From Pelargonium nanum (lineage: Eukaryota > Streptophyta > Magnoliopsida > Geraniales > Geraniaceae): DNA of 30,694 nt. This document shows positions 1-11,325 of this stretch, in pieces; the stretch's first letter is position 1; every line of letters begins with the position of its first letter. Location of the stretch: positions 1-30,694 of the forward strand of contig JAYMTF010000752.1 in the NCBI GenBank assembly GCA_036897485.1, read 5' to 3'. The translations under genes and the position numbers were made by a program. The notes beneath the pieces are model-generated. The model was given only the letters and a program-made list of their open reading frames with translations. It was not told where the DNA came from and did no database searches.

Positions 1-92
1 AGGGTAATATTAGAAACACATTAAATTATTTGGTAATCCTTAATTTTTGCAAAAAATGAAAATAATACACTCATTTTGGGACGAATGGAGTA
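1..92 (-). mobile_element. Stowaway-like MITE, partial (cut by window edge)
   Basis: Read on the minus strand from 92, the sequence starts with TA and then a terminal motif close to CTCCNTNCGTCCCAAAATGAG, typical of plant Stowaway (Tc1/mariner) MITEs. Aligned by eye without gaps to 30522-30613, about 82 of 92 bases match, so both belong to one family. The other end of this copy lies outside the window. Confidence 0.8.
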
Positions 93-1512
93 TAATCTTG
101 TCAAAATGCATTTTTATTTTTCATGTGAACTATCTTGTCCTATAATACTATTTTGAGCAAAACGTGTTTTTAATATAAAGCCAAACCAAAACGCCAGTTT
201 GCAATATGAAAAAGCTATGAAAAGCAGTTCCCATTTCCAGAACAGGAATTTCAAGATCCCAAATATATGCTGAGTACGAACACAACAATAACTCGAGCTA
301 TGTCGACGCGTCTGTTTATGATTGGACATAAATGCAACAGAAAAATCGACAGTTAATGAAGTTCCCAAGTATTGGGAACAGTGGTCCCATGTTATATTAG
401 CAGACCACCTGAGATAAAATAGCAGCAAAATAAGTCAAAATCTGGTCAACGATCGTGGTGCTCAGTTAGTGATGACGTGGCCAATCCAATTGTCCAATGG
501 TTCGCATTAGATTGAGTTGTGCTCTGCATTTTTTAGTAACGGGCGTGTTTTCCAGCTGTGATAGATGTTTCTAGAAACTAAAATAACAAGATTGGTGATG
601 AGGACAAGAAGTAATGTCTAGATTAATTTAAAATATGATCAGATCATAATCAATTTAATAATTTTAATATTTAAGTTTGTAATTAAAAATTGAGTCTTTG
701 ATTTTGTTGTGTGTGATTTTAGGAGAGCACTTTAGGGGAAGTTCTCTCCTTTAAACTCAAATAATTCACCACATATTATCAGCAGAGAGATTCGAACCCA
801 AGACTTTAAAGAGAATCCGATCGCACTTAAACAACTTGGTTAAACTTGCTTTGTGGCTGTGAATTGATTTAAGGAACCGGTTTAACATTATAGGTAATGA
901 TCTTGAAATGACAAATCTCAATCCTCAAATTACCCAAATAGAGCAGGTACTAAAAATCAACTAGAGAAGCTTCTAAAAGGTTGTTGTTGACCACTAACAA
1001 AATAAGACCATATAAATACAAAAGAAAAAAAATAAAATTGGGTAAATACACAGAACTTTAGTTATGTTCACGAACAAATAACCATCCAATTTGTTTTTAG
1101 TATCGGGTTAATCCAGACAAATCCAATCATTTGAAATTTCACACATATTGCAAGTCCTGTTCAAATGAAATTTATTTTATTCAATGCAAAAAACGAAAAA
1201 AACTAGATCGAAATTTAAACTGTCAACTCTCTAATGATTTTGGATTCAAATCCAATAAAAGGAACACAAAGATAATGAAAAGCAAAACCTTTTCCATATA
1301 TTCAAATCATGAGACGAAGAAAATATTCACATAAACTTGACATTTTTGCCATCATTTCACACTAACAATACAAGCGTGTACGGTCCATTTGGTTATCCAC
1401 ACGCTCATATCTTAACCCAAACTCTTAAAAAACAAAAACAAAACAAAAAACATTAATAAAAATAAAAAACACAGTTAATTTTCTTGAGATCGCAACCCAT
1501 ATTTGATAAAGA
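93..1512. other. Intergenic, no gene recognised
   Basis: AT-rich spacer. Short ORFs on both strands here have no recognisable motifs or splice context. The only structured piece is a tRNA-like SINE remnant around 720-845, listed separately. The segment from about 1340 to 1512 lies just downstream of the small minus-strand gene and should hold its 3' UTR. Confidence 0.6.
720..845 (-). repeat. tRNA-derived SINE-like remnant
   Basis: On the minus strand there is a tRNA Leu/Ser-like A-box region (TAACCAAGTTGTTTAAG, near 842-826). About 30 bases further on is a B-box-like GGTTCGAATC (798-789). The spacing resembles the internal pol III promoter of a tRNA gene. The flanks do not fold as a complete tRNA by eye, so a decayed SINE is likelier than a tRNA gene. 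Confidence 0.35.
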
Positions 1513-1797
1513 TCATGCAGCGACTCGACGACGAACCGGCGATTCATGAACCGTCCCGGACGACACCATCATTTGCGAAGACGACGTCGTAGAGGAAGAA
1601 GAGAAGCCATAACTAATATCGGACCGGAAAAGCTGAATATTATCGGAAACTTGTTGGAACCGGCCCGAGTCGCCGGTCGGAAGCCTCGTGTAAGAAGCGG
1701 ACGGCGAGTCACTGAGCCACGAACCGAGTTGGACCTGCTGGTTTGAGCTTTTGTATTGAACAATAGCTTTGTACACAAAAGGAATGAGACCCTCCAT
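1513..1797 (-). CDS. Small plant protein of unknown function (94 aa, starts MEGLIPFVYKAI)
   Basis: This is an intact single-exon ORF of 94 codons. Its GC content is clearly higher than the flanking DNA, which supports coding. The start at 1797 has a good plant context (AACAAAAATGG), and a TATAAA lies about 42 bases upstream on the same strand. The N-terminus (MEGLIPFVYKAIVQYK) and the central SPSASYTRLPTGDSGRFQ segment match, from memory, a family of small angiosperm proteins with no assigned function. The middle is Ser/Thr-rich and the C-terminus is basic (RRRVAA). I see no signal peptide, membrane segment or catalytic motif. It is probably a real gene, and I assign no function. An overlapping plus-strand ORF (1546-1746) is a shadow created by the GC-rich codons. 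Confidence 0.8.
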   Translation of the reverse strand: MEGLIPFVYKAIVQYKSSNQQVQLGSWLSDSPSASYTRLPTGDSGRFQQVSDNIQLFRSDISYGFSSSSTTSSSQMMVSSGTVHESPVRRRVAA

Positions 1798-1838
1798 TTT
1801 TGTTGAGACTTGAGAAAAATTGGAGCTTCAGGGTTTGG

Positions 1839-1844
1839 TTTATA
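1839..1844 (-). promoter_or_regulatory. TATA box of the small MEGLIPF gene
   Basis: TATAAA read on the minus strand, followed by a CT-rich stretch upstream and a short leader to the ATG at 1797. Further upstream, two ACGT-core motifs (GCCACGTC near 1868-1861 and TACGTGGC near 1909-1902, minus-strand reading) could be bZIP sites. This fits an initiation point around 1805-1815 and a very short 5' UTR. Confidence 0.55.
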
Positions 1845-2273
1845 AGAGAGAGAGAAGGTGGTGACGTGGCGCAATGGGTTGGAGTCCAGCTATGTACGCT
1901 AAGGCCACGTAAGCGTTGGAGGATTGAAAGCTCTATCCGAACTACAATTTTTACTCACCAAATTTATTTATTTTATAATTATTTTTTTGGAGAGTTTGGT
2001 TTGGTGTTTGATGATTATTCTATGGACATTTGGTGGTATTGTTTTTTATTTTCATTTTTTTTATTGTTCAAACTAGTGGCTGGTGATTTCTGCTTGGTTG
2101 CTAGTTTTTGATTATCTCATCTTTAATCTTATTTAATTGCAACAAAACTGTTTGTTTATAATATCATAATTGAAATTGGTATGTTTGTTACGTGCTAAGG
2201 TTAATAGTTTTATACGATGCAACACATGTTATACAACACTACTAATTAATCGTGCGTATATATTTTAAAGCTC

Positions 2274-2384
2274 AACACAAACACGACATAATTACTAAAC
2301 GAGTTCTTAAAAACGAATACAATACGGTTGCAAAATATTTTGAGTTCAATCAAACTATTTTGTGTCGTGTTCATCTTGTGTGTT
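2274..2384. repeat. Short inverted-repeat (TIR-like) element remnant
   Basis: Left arm AACACAAACACGACATA (2274-2290) pairs imperfectly with a right arm containing TGTGTCGTGTTCATCTTGTG (2361-2380). ACACGACA-type inverted arms around an AT-rich core suggest a decayed non-autonomous DNA transposon. I could not define a target duplication. Confidence 0.35.
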
Positions 2385-4527
2385 ACGGGACGACACGATT
2401 TGAAAGCTGAATTTTATATACAATTACGAAATAAGGAGTTTAGATGAATGGATATGATAGTTTTTTTCCTCTAGACATTCAGAAGGAGCCACATGTTTTG
2501 TGCCAAATTTAAATTAGTTGTTTTCGAAATAATTAATCCCATACCAAAAATAATATAATCACGATAATTATTTCCTTTTAACAAAATCCAAAAAATAAGG
2601 GAATTCTTTGAATTGTTATAATCAATATGATTTGATTTATATTTTTCTTTCAAGATCTTGTATACACGTACCAGTGTACAACATAACATTCTTTGGCCCC
2701 TTGGTTACAACTCACAAATATACTATATATTTAGCTATTATTAGACTTAAAATTTAAAAATATATACAATTCCAAACCCAGCTAGAAACCAGAATGCAAA
2801 TAAATTTTTTTCTTTGGCCTCAAAGAATCATACTTTCTAGATTCTTGGCCATCAAGACAAAAATTAATAATAATAATAATTTGTACAACAATTTTGTGGC
2901 CAATTCAAATTAGATTTAGTTACAATTTTGCCAAAAAAAAATGTTTTTGTGTTTTCTTGTGGTGTACAAAATGATTAATGATGTTATATTGTAAAATGTG
3001 ACCTGTGAACCAAAAATAAAGAAACAAGCTCAAGCTAAGCATGACCAATTAAATAATTCAAATATGGATATAACATATGGTTTGACAATTACATTTAATT
3101 ATTATAAAAATAACATTTGGAGAAATATCTATATCATTATCGCAATTATACAATATAAAACTAGAAATCGACTCTAACTTAAGTTTCTAAAAATGTCTAA
3201 CGACCGACTAAGACAATTTTGCTACCAAATGATAAGAACAAAGCTTAAATTACAAAAATCTGCAGTTGTTACTCTCTAATCCATTAATGTCCATGTGTTG
3301 CTTGTTCCAGAAGCAAGATCTATGTGAATCCGAATTTAAACGTTGGAAGAGTAAAAAACAAACAAGGAATGTTGTTGTATATCTTTTGTAGATAGCTACT
3401 TGTAATGTCAACTATTTGAATTTGTCAATTTGATGGGTGTCTATGGGCTGTATTTTAGTTTTAGAATGTTAAATTAATTAATTGAATTAATGGGTATTAG
3501 TTTAAATAAAAAGGATTAATATCCACTTGTTTAATATTATACAATTTGAGCATAAGAATACTTTTATCTCAAATTTCGTGTTATTGTCTTAATAGATGCG
3601 ACGATTTACTATACATATTATGTTTTACAGTTTAAAATTGAGCTTGAATGAATAACGATTTGACGCATTTGTTATCGTTATACCCTCAAAAAATTTTGAC
3701 ATGAAATATCTGTTTATTATATGTACTCGTTAGGGGAGCCTAACATACCATCCAGTCGGACCAAAGAGGGATCAAAGACAAACCGATCGACACTAGGTTG
3801 AATCAGATAAAAAACGACCAGATTATCAATCTATATATGTCCGACCAAATTACTATATATACACATGATACATTATGATTAAATGAATTGATCAACAAAA
3901 CAATTGACTTGTCGTAATGCTTTGTTGATTGACAAATCATTTTCTACTAACATTTTAATAAACTAGTATGACATATCCAATTACTCTTATTCTAAGAGAT
4001 TAAATTGATTAATGAATAAGGAAATTAAAACGTGGCTGCAGCTAAAAAAGAGGACCAGTCAAAAACCTCACAACTAGTGCCAACCTAGACTTTAATTTTA
4101 AAACATTATTTTGAGAAAATAGCTCAATTGATTAGATTTTCAAAAAGAATTTTGCCACAATAGTGATTAATTAATGATGCTTAATTTGTAAATTTGCAAA
4201 ATTTTGAAATAATTAATATCTTTTACTATGAATAAATTTTGTTTGCTGGTTTGAAGTTTGACTATAGGAACCTTCCACACAAAAGGAATGTTATATTTGA
4301 TGGCACAATTTTTCTTGTCACATTATAATCATATTTTGTTGTCTATTTTTTTTCAAATACAATAATTTATGTATTTTTGGTAACCTCTTTTTGAATTTAA
4401 GTTAATAACTAAACCTCTAGAGAGCTCTCAAATTTTAAATCATTTTGGCATTTCCCTTCTAAACAATATTATAATTATTTGGAAATATAATTTTGTTTAG
4501 ATATATGAGGTAAGCTTTGCTTATATC

Positions 4528-4549
4528 AAAAAAAAAAAAAAAAAAAAAA
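4528..4549 (+). repeat. Poly(A) tract, 22 bases
   Basis: An uninterrupted run of 22 A residues. It could be a simple repeat or the tail of a retroposed sequence. No recognisable retroelement body is seen immediately upstream. Confidence 0.6.
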
Positions 4550-5397
4550 CTTAGCTTGCTTCATCACAATACCAACTCCAACATTTTCTTATAGTATTTC
4601 CATAGATGAAGTCATTGTTTACATCATTGCATGATAGATAGAGACATCAATGTGTTGATTTTATTGTCTCTTTCTCTTCCCAATTACAAAACTATTTCAT
4701 CTTCAAAAGTGAGATAATCATGAAAATTATCCAATTCCTATGCGAAAGCAAAAAGTACCGTGGGACTTATTAATTTTAGAGTATCAGAAATCTCAGCCAA
4801 GAGATAAAGAAAACGGATCCGAGCGGGGCACTCCGCGCCCAAAAATTCATTGGGGCGGGTATGGGTGTAAATAGCTGACGTGGCATCACCTAATTGGCCA
4901 TGATTTATTGGCTGAGAGTCTTTTTTCTCTTAATTTTAATGGGACGGTAGGTGAAATATAGAAGAAGATGGTGTCACAACGTGACGGTCCAAATTAGTGT
5001 CATTTTCTATTTTGTACTATGAAGCCGACGCAATAGGCCAAAATTAAGATACAACACATAATGCAACAAAAAAATTACGGTTTCTTGGCAACATCAAGCT
5101 GGTTCATGAATATTGTGCCATATGTTTATTACAAACTTCTTTCAAGTTTCAATACATTTGTATATAGTGGCTTTTTTGGTGGGACAAAGTCTATGTCATG
5201 GACTTTAAAATTGCATCTTTGTTGTGATGTTAATAACATTTTAGATATTGCTTAGTTAATAAATGGATGTTACTAATTTCAATATTAAAAAAACTTATAT
5301 ATATTTGCTTAAAATTAATAAAATTAAAAACTCGGTCCACAGTTCCACACAACAATAGTACTTTTTTATTATTATTTATATAACCACTCCCAATTTT

Positions 5398-5515
5398 CAC
5401 TACAAGAAAACTGTGATCAGCTACGGAATCAACTGCGGGAAGTGTTCCGTTGCAGAACAGCAACAAATTAACTAAAGAAATACTCGTAGTTGATCAACTA
5501 CGAAAAATCAGCTAC
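5398..5515 (+). mobile_element. CACTA (En/Spm) transposon terminus, truncated
   Basis: The terminal motif CACTACAAGAAAA at 5398 is the hallmark end of plant CACTA elements. Subterminal motifs recur within about 115 bases in both orientations: CAGCTACGGA, AGTTGATCAACTACG, CAGCTACGAG. This resembles the subterminal repeat zone that binds CACTA transposases. No matching inverted end was found nearby, so this looks like an isolated or truncated terminus. Confidence 0.6.
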
Positions 5516-7118
5516 GAGACCGGACTTTGTTTTCTTTACTTACACAACTTAAAATATAACTACATATTACTATCACCTTGGATTATAGTGTGAACTAAGA
5601 GATTCTAATAAAATGATTGTTTTTTTTAGTATGATGATCAATCAATTAATAGAAAAAAGATATGTGGCACTTGACCAAGGATGACAAGTGGTGCATGTTA
5701 GTTATTTACCTTTAGAGTAGAGTGATTTTTTAATTGAGACTAATAGAGACATTATTGAAACCAATCTTGGTAATTAAAAATAACTATCCATAAAGTTAAT
5801 TTAATTTCTTATTTTTGTTTTAGATTTTATCCTCAATTATTTTTGTTTTTGAAGAGTCAATTAGTCAAACAAATACTTTTAGGGCCCATTGGTTATTAAT
5901 TATGATGAATTAACAATGATGATCACACTTGATAGCATCATACAATATAGAGATATGATATAAAATGTATCAACATGGACCACTCCTTTCATTTTAATTA
6001 AACAAATTATGTACTTAAGTTTAAAAAATATTAAAGTCATAAGTGAGATCAATTCATTACTTGATCACCATATTTAGTCATTTATATATACCTTTACTAA
6101 CTTGTAAAGTAATGTTTATTTTGATTGAATCTCTTTTAATGTTCGGCCAGATTTAAGCATTTTGGGCTTATTTTGAGATATAGAGTTCGAGCCTTTTAGC
6201 TAATGGTGTGGAGTGGATTGAAGTTAAAAACGAGAGTTACCTTTTGTTATGTAGTTCAACTGATGAAACAAATAAAATTTCAATGCATCGTGATGCGCTT
6301 AAAATTCCGGTTTAGCATTTCACTTTCTTTGATGCAAATGTATATTATCTTATAGATTTTCCTAGTAACCAAACACTGCAAGTAGGGTTTTCATTTCATC
6401 TACCCCATCCTCCAAATTTGTGGACATTTCTTAAATATACAAATTTCTTGAGCAATTACAGTAGAAAAACAAGTAAGCTTTGAGATGCCATAGTCTTAAT
6501 GGTGAGCACCACAGCTCTGTAACTGTTTATCCGTACAGTTCACTTGTTCTTCATTGAGGCATTTTGTCGAACAGTTGTTGTGCCATGTGCTTGTTCATCA
6601 GAAACGAATCTTTCTAGTACCAAATGTTTGATTTCCCATTTTCTATACCATTTTCACAAATTTTCTATGTTATTAGTCTTCAAATCCTTTGATTTGTGGT
6701 ACCGAAAAACTGCTTGGCCAAGTTTATTTTCTTCAAGAATTAGCAGATTGGTTATATAATCTATTGATCTGAATGTTATTGTTCACCACATTATATAAGT
6801 AATCGAAAGAGGGATTTGTCTATATATTCTATTTGAATTTCAAAAACATGAAAAGTTTATTGCTGAAACTACATTTTAAGAATTTTCATATCTCTATGGA
6901 AATTGGTATTAGTGAGCTATTGTTTGCTGTGTCTGCCTTGGATGACATGGGGTTTATGTAGATGAATAAGCCATTTTAATCATAGTTCGTCAAAAGCAGC
7001 AAGGACCAGTTTTGCGGTTTTGCATCATTACCTTTTGTGCACATTGCTATGTAAGTCCCACACCAATAGTAAGCCTAACTATCCTCTCTGCTTTGGTTAT
7101 CATGTTATATTTCTAGTT

Positions 7119-7274
7119 GAAAGATATCGGGTTTAGTTTATGTCAACGAAGCTAAGAAACATTAATCGCTGAAAGATATCGGGTTTAGTTTCTGGTTGAA
7201 ATAATCTTCAAACGTTTTAGTATTTCACGCATCATCCTTTTATGCAAATTGGTTAGTAGAAACATTAATCGCTG
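7119..7274. repeat. Two interleaved short direct repeats
   Basis: Repeat A (GAAAGATATCGGGTTTAGTT) occurs at 7119 and 7171. Repeat B (AGAAACATTAATCGCTG) occurs at 7155 and 7258. The copies interleave as A-B-A-B, which suggests two small successive duplications. Confidence 0.65.
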
Positions 7275-8182
7275 CCCGGTGCCAGCCCCAAATAGTTGTA
7301 TTATTGCTTTGTTGGATTGTTCTTCATTCCACACCAGACTTGCTATTTCTAACCCAATTTTGTAACCATTTTCATATGCATTGTACTGTGTATGTTAAGC
7401 TTGTTATCGATAATGTCATACATTTAGTTTCATTGCACCTTGTTGATGATTTGATCGATCATATCAGTGACCATTCGAACCTCATATTCTGCTGACAATA
7501 AGAGTTGAATTGAACTAACCCCCCCACCCGCCCGCACACTCTTAAAGTATTACTTATTAGAACCTATTTGTAAGCTTAGAACAACATACCAACAATTCTA
7601 TGCTGTATGCGAAACATAAAATCCTTTGCTGTCACATCTACATTCCACGGCATCATACTAATAGTTTGTTAATAGTCTCTTGTATCGGAGTTATTTTTTG
7701 TGGATTTAAGTCATGATTAATAGTAGTATTTAGTTTTTGCTAGGAAGTGCGATCAGGTAGCAAATATTCCCTAGGCAGTCCATCACAGACAAGTTTTGTG
7801 TTCAGCTCCCAAGTGATCTTTCTATGGAAATTTTTGGGTACTTGGAAAGAATTTTGGGTGTTTTCGGGTGATTTTCTTGCTCAAATTTGATCGTACAGTT
7901 TAGGTAATGAACTTTTGAGAGCCCAATATTTTGTGTATCATCATGCCCAATTGTCTTAAACTGTCATGTCCTTGAAACTTGTCCAAAGTTCTGTCAATTT
8001 ATTCATCCCCTGGGCCTGTGGAAGAGTAATCTGTATCTCATGCATGTGGTCAGCACTTGTTTAGTTTTCTAAGATCATTCCGAGTCTTCTACCCATCTAA
8101 TAATCAATGTCGTGTTTTTAGATATGAGCTTGTTTCATTTGAACAAAGTTAGACAAAAAATTCCTCTTTGCCTCCTTTCAGG

Positions 8183-8325
8183 CCGTTGTCGTTTGATGAA
8201 GAGAATAATGAGGTTGGTTTGGACATGATATTTAGATGGTGAATGGTGACTTTTCCACACTCTTCCACCATGATATGCGCGTGCTTGTTGCCCACTCTAT
8301 CCGGGAAGCATTTGTCTCATTCAGG
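8183..8325 (+). pseudogene. Decayed exon fragment, family not identified
   Basis: After a T-rich acceptor (CTCCTTTCAG) one frame reads PLSFDEENNEVGLDMIF and then stops. Shifting the frame by one base at about 8236-8240 continues as MVNGDFSTLFHHDMRVLVAH and then SIREAFVSFR. This ends at a donor-like AG|GTATAG at 8325/8326. The two halves read like one ordinary globular protein interrupted by a one-base loss. I do not recognise the family. The alternative is two short real exons separated by a too-short intron (GTTGG...TTTAG), which is unlikely. Confidence 0.35.
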
Positions 8326-8756
8326 TATAGCATACCAGTAGAATTTTTTGTTTTGCTCATCTTAGTAAGGCATCCTATGGAAGGTTTAGAGTAATGGTTA
8401 TTTTCCTTTTTTATATGGTCCCAAAAGGAAATGCATTTTACCTTTTTGTAAAGAATAAAGAAGCTTGCTGCTAAAGCTGTCTATAGTAGAAATGTTGGAA
8501 AAGGAAAGGATGCAACAAATGGTTGCAATGGATTATCTTGTTGGTCGGCAAATTAAGCCCAACCAAAGCTTGTTAATTGGTGATTTCTGCAGATATGCAT
8601 TACTATGTCAGCATCATGGGAAGGGGGAGGATTATAGACAAAAATTGACAAACATTATAGGTTATTGTGTTCTTGAAAGCATGATCCATCCCTTGTTGTT
8701 CCACTTGGAATTTGATATACAAAACATAAGCTTTCATTTGATAACTCAGTTTGTTA

Positions 8757-8987
8757 TACACTCTATGTCCCAAAATGAGTACCAACTCTTTCTAATTTTT
8801 TCCTAGAATGAGTGTCAACTCTTTTATTTTATTATTGTTTAGTTATTTAGATACCCTTGAGTTTTTTTTTTCTTACAATAAGAATGCATGAGAGTATAAG
8901 AGAAAAGAAAATCAAACTATAACTAGCTCATCGTTAATTTTTACAGAAATAGAAAAGTTTGACACTCGTTTTGGGACGGATTGAGTA
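8757..8987. mobile_element. Stowaway-like MITE, complete (about 231 bp)
   Basis: The left end TA-CACTCTATGTCCCAAAAT and the right end (minus-strand reading) TA-CTCAATCCGTCCCAAAAC are inverted copies, and the element is flanked by TA as expected for Stowaway. The interior is AT-rich with no ORF. It shares termini with the copies at both window edges but has a different interior. Confidence 0.8.
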
Positions 8988-9519
8988 TTTGATAACATGA
9001 AGCGGTACATTACATAAGTATGGAGAGTCATGGATATGACTTCTTCTGGCAATAATTTGGCTTGTCTTCATTATTTCTTAAGTTTACTTGATGTAGTGTA
9101 GGTCTTCAGTACAAACCATTGTCAAGGAAGGCATTTCCTGATACAATGCAACTGGAGAAAAGTTAACAATTGTTTTACTATTTCCATGTCAATGAACATC
9201 AGTAACTTTTTTTTCTGTTTTTTCTCTTTACTCTTTTACCCTTGTGAACTATAATGAGAAATAGGTATACATGAAGCAAGTAATGGCCATCTTTGGGAAT
9301 CAGTGACCTATAGTTATTTTTTCATATTTTCTTTCACAGGCCATTTGATATGGGGAATCTCTTTTCCTTGTCACTCCCATTAAGGAAGACATGGCCTCTC
9401 CTGCACAAAGACTAGAGCCAACAATATACAAAAGGTATGCATATTCACTATTCAGATTCATGTTCAATTTTTGCCTTTCATATCCCAAAAACAAGCAGAG
9501 CTAAATTTAGATAAATCTC

Positions 9520-11180
9520 TTTAAAAATGCTACATACTTCACATTATTTCAGTGTGATGTTCTTTAACACTCCCTCTCACGTGGCCAAACAAAACTAGGT
9601 GCGATACTAGCTAAAACTTAGCTCCAAACTATAAGTTTAAGCTACTAGGTGAATGACCGAACTTATATATCTTTCAATGTGAAAACTTATCCGATATGGA
9701 TCCCGGGGTGGCATGATAGAGCAAGTTTCTAGAGTTACATCAATTGAGGGAAGTTTTATTTCATGCAAGGGGGGGTCTCACTTGTAAGCAACAGAGAAAA
9801 TAAGGGGAAAAGAGGTAATAATCATCTCACATTCTCAATAACATAACTGCATAATTTTGGCATACATGCATTGCATATCTATTGAAATGGACCATCTCCA
9901 AGACAATGGACCACCCTGACTGTGAGGGCCTGAGCTTTCAGGTTCATGGACAAGAGCCAAAGGGTTGGCTCATCATCTTGAGGAGTGTGTGTGGGTAAAA
10001 TGTCCAGAAATGCTGAGGTAAGATGTGAAGTGGGTTATTGTCTGATGAAGGGTTGCACTTTTGGTCTGTGCCTTGAGTTGCACTCCACATCTGCCACCCA
10101 CCATACCCATCTCTATTACTAGGACTAGACACTATTAATATGGTCCCCATTGTACACTACAAACAGAATACCTGTCTCCTTTTTTCAAATGGTGGGTCCT
10201 CTTCTATTTTCTCTCCTGCTTCTCATACTCTACACTGCCTTAATTCCCATTTTAGTGTTTGATCTAGAATGGACAATAAAGGTTTCAACATGTAACACAA
10301 TATGAAACAAACTAGTTTAAAACTTTCGTTTTGTATTAGTGTCATGATAAATTGAATGTTGTTGTTGCACAGAGACCGGATGGTACTCTCTCTCTCTCGG
10401 GAGAGAGGGCGAGTTCTCTCCATTTTCAACTATTCGACTTGATTGTCGAAGTTGGGCGCCGAGTATGTACGTTTGTTCGTGTTGCATCAACTTCACCCAT
10501 ATTTAGTTAAACTTGTTGTTTTCGTGGTTAGTATTATGTATGTTTGTTCGTGTTGCGTCAACTTTAGTTAGTATTTGAGTATAAATAGTACGATATACTC
10601 TGAAACTTCTTGTTTGAATAGTCTCAAGAGCAGTGGTATTTTTACTATTAATTTTATACACGTAAAATTGAGATTTAAATTTAGTCCAATAAAAAAAGTC
10701 TTGCATAATGTATAATTTTGGTTTATATAATGTAATGATCTCTGTTACTACAGCTACTGATTGTTCATATTTATGGTCACATTACAAGAAAAGCTAAGAA
10801 CAATCATTTAGTTGACACATACCAGTTTTCACTATTGGGGATACACATATGATGTCATTGTTTCATTAAGTTTGAGAGAGATGTAAAATTTATGGAATTG
10901 AAGTGCATGTAACTAAAAGAAAACACCTGCATCAATGAATGCAAGCAATTTCAACCTGTAAACGTTTTAGGTCATATAAAACGGAACCAACAATTTAAAT
11001 TCGAACATACAGAATTTTAAAATTAATCCGACCATTTTTTTCAGGTCAAATAAAATCATACCCAATTTGCGACCGGAATTTGCATAAACCTGAAGCTCAT
11101 CCAAATTGAATCCGGTAAGTTTGATGACTTTATCAACTAAAACCCGATGTGAACCCCAAAATTATAACTATGTCGAATAA
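9520..11180. other. Intergenic, no gene recognised
   Basis: A compositionally balanced, non-repetitive patch at about 9900-10160 carries a 68-codon minus-strand ORF with no motif I recognise. A CT/GA-rich self-complementary stretch lies at 10387-10412. A short direct duplication (GTTTGTTCGTGTTGC at 10471 and 10542, spaced 71 bases) follows. The remainder is AT-rich. The sequence from about 10960 to 11160 resembles decayed TE sequence with recurring ACCCGA/GACCGGA-like words. Confidence 0.5.
10464..10565. repeat. Short direct duplication, period 71
   Basis: TATGTACGTTTGTTCGTGTT at 10464 and TATGTATGTTTGTTCGTGTT at 10535 differ by one base, and the similarity continues through GC(A/G)TCAACTT. 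Weaker similarity lies upstream of each copy. Its origin is unknown. Confidence 0.6.
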
Positions 11181-11184
11181 GGTT

Positions 11185-11325
11185 TTTTTTATGATGAGTT
11201 GAGCTACACAACAGGAGTAGCTCTACTCTTTTAACCCAAAATCTCACCCGACACAATAAAATTTGAACCTACGACTCCCACGTAGAGATGTGTTTTTAAC
11301 CATTGCGTCACCCCCAAGGGAGCAA
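11185..11325 (-). repeat. tRNA-derived SINE-like element
   Basis: On the minus strand an A-box-like GTGACGCAATGGTTAA (11311-11296) is followed about 26 bases later by a B-box-like GGTTCAAATTT (11269-11259). This is the arrangement of a tRNA-derived pol III promoter. The downstream body is AT-rich and contains no tRNA acceptor stem. A plant SINE, or a SINE head with a decayed tail, fits best. Confidence 0.45.

Larger units (their letters stand above)
1860..6500. other. Long AT-rich intergenic region with TE debris
   Basis: No gene is supported here. The ORFs present are short, low-complexity and lack splice context. Visible structures are an inverted-repeat remnant (2274-2384), a 22-base A tract (4528-4549), a CACTA-transposon terminus (5398) and scattered AT-rich tracts. 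The moderately GC-rich patch near 4815-4900 shows no reading frame. Confidence 0.6.
6500..9520. other. Intron-like T-rich region with decayed coding fragments
   Basis: The plus strand is T-rich and punctuated by short, more balanced segments flanked by AG/GT-like sites, as in an old intron-containing gene. The best segment is at 8183-8325. Weaker ones are near 8465-8600 and 9340-9411, where a frame reads PFDMGNLFSLSLPLRKTWPL before a stop. No continuous gene can be assembled. A decayed gene or a non-coding transcript are the two plausible readings. Confidence 0.3.

Noticed and set aside
114..428. 104-codon minus-strand ORF near the left edge
   Set aside because: Its composition is hydrophobic and Phe/Trp-rich without domain features, and it has no promoter-like upstream sequence. 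It is probably chance.
780..845. A functional tRNA gene
   Set aside because: A- and B-box-like words are present, but no acceptor or anticodon stem could be formed by eye.
9953..9972. Possible microRNA hairpin
   Set aside because: The stem is only six base pairs and the sequence matches no plant miRNA that I recall. It is too short for a precursor.
9944..10150. Small minus-strand ORF as a definite gene
   Set aside because: I recognised no family motif and no splice context, so it is kept only as a low-interest observation.
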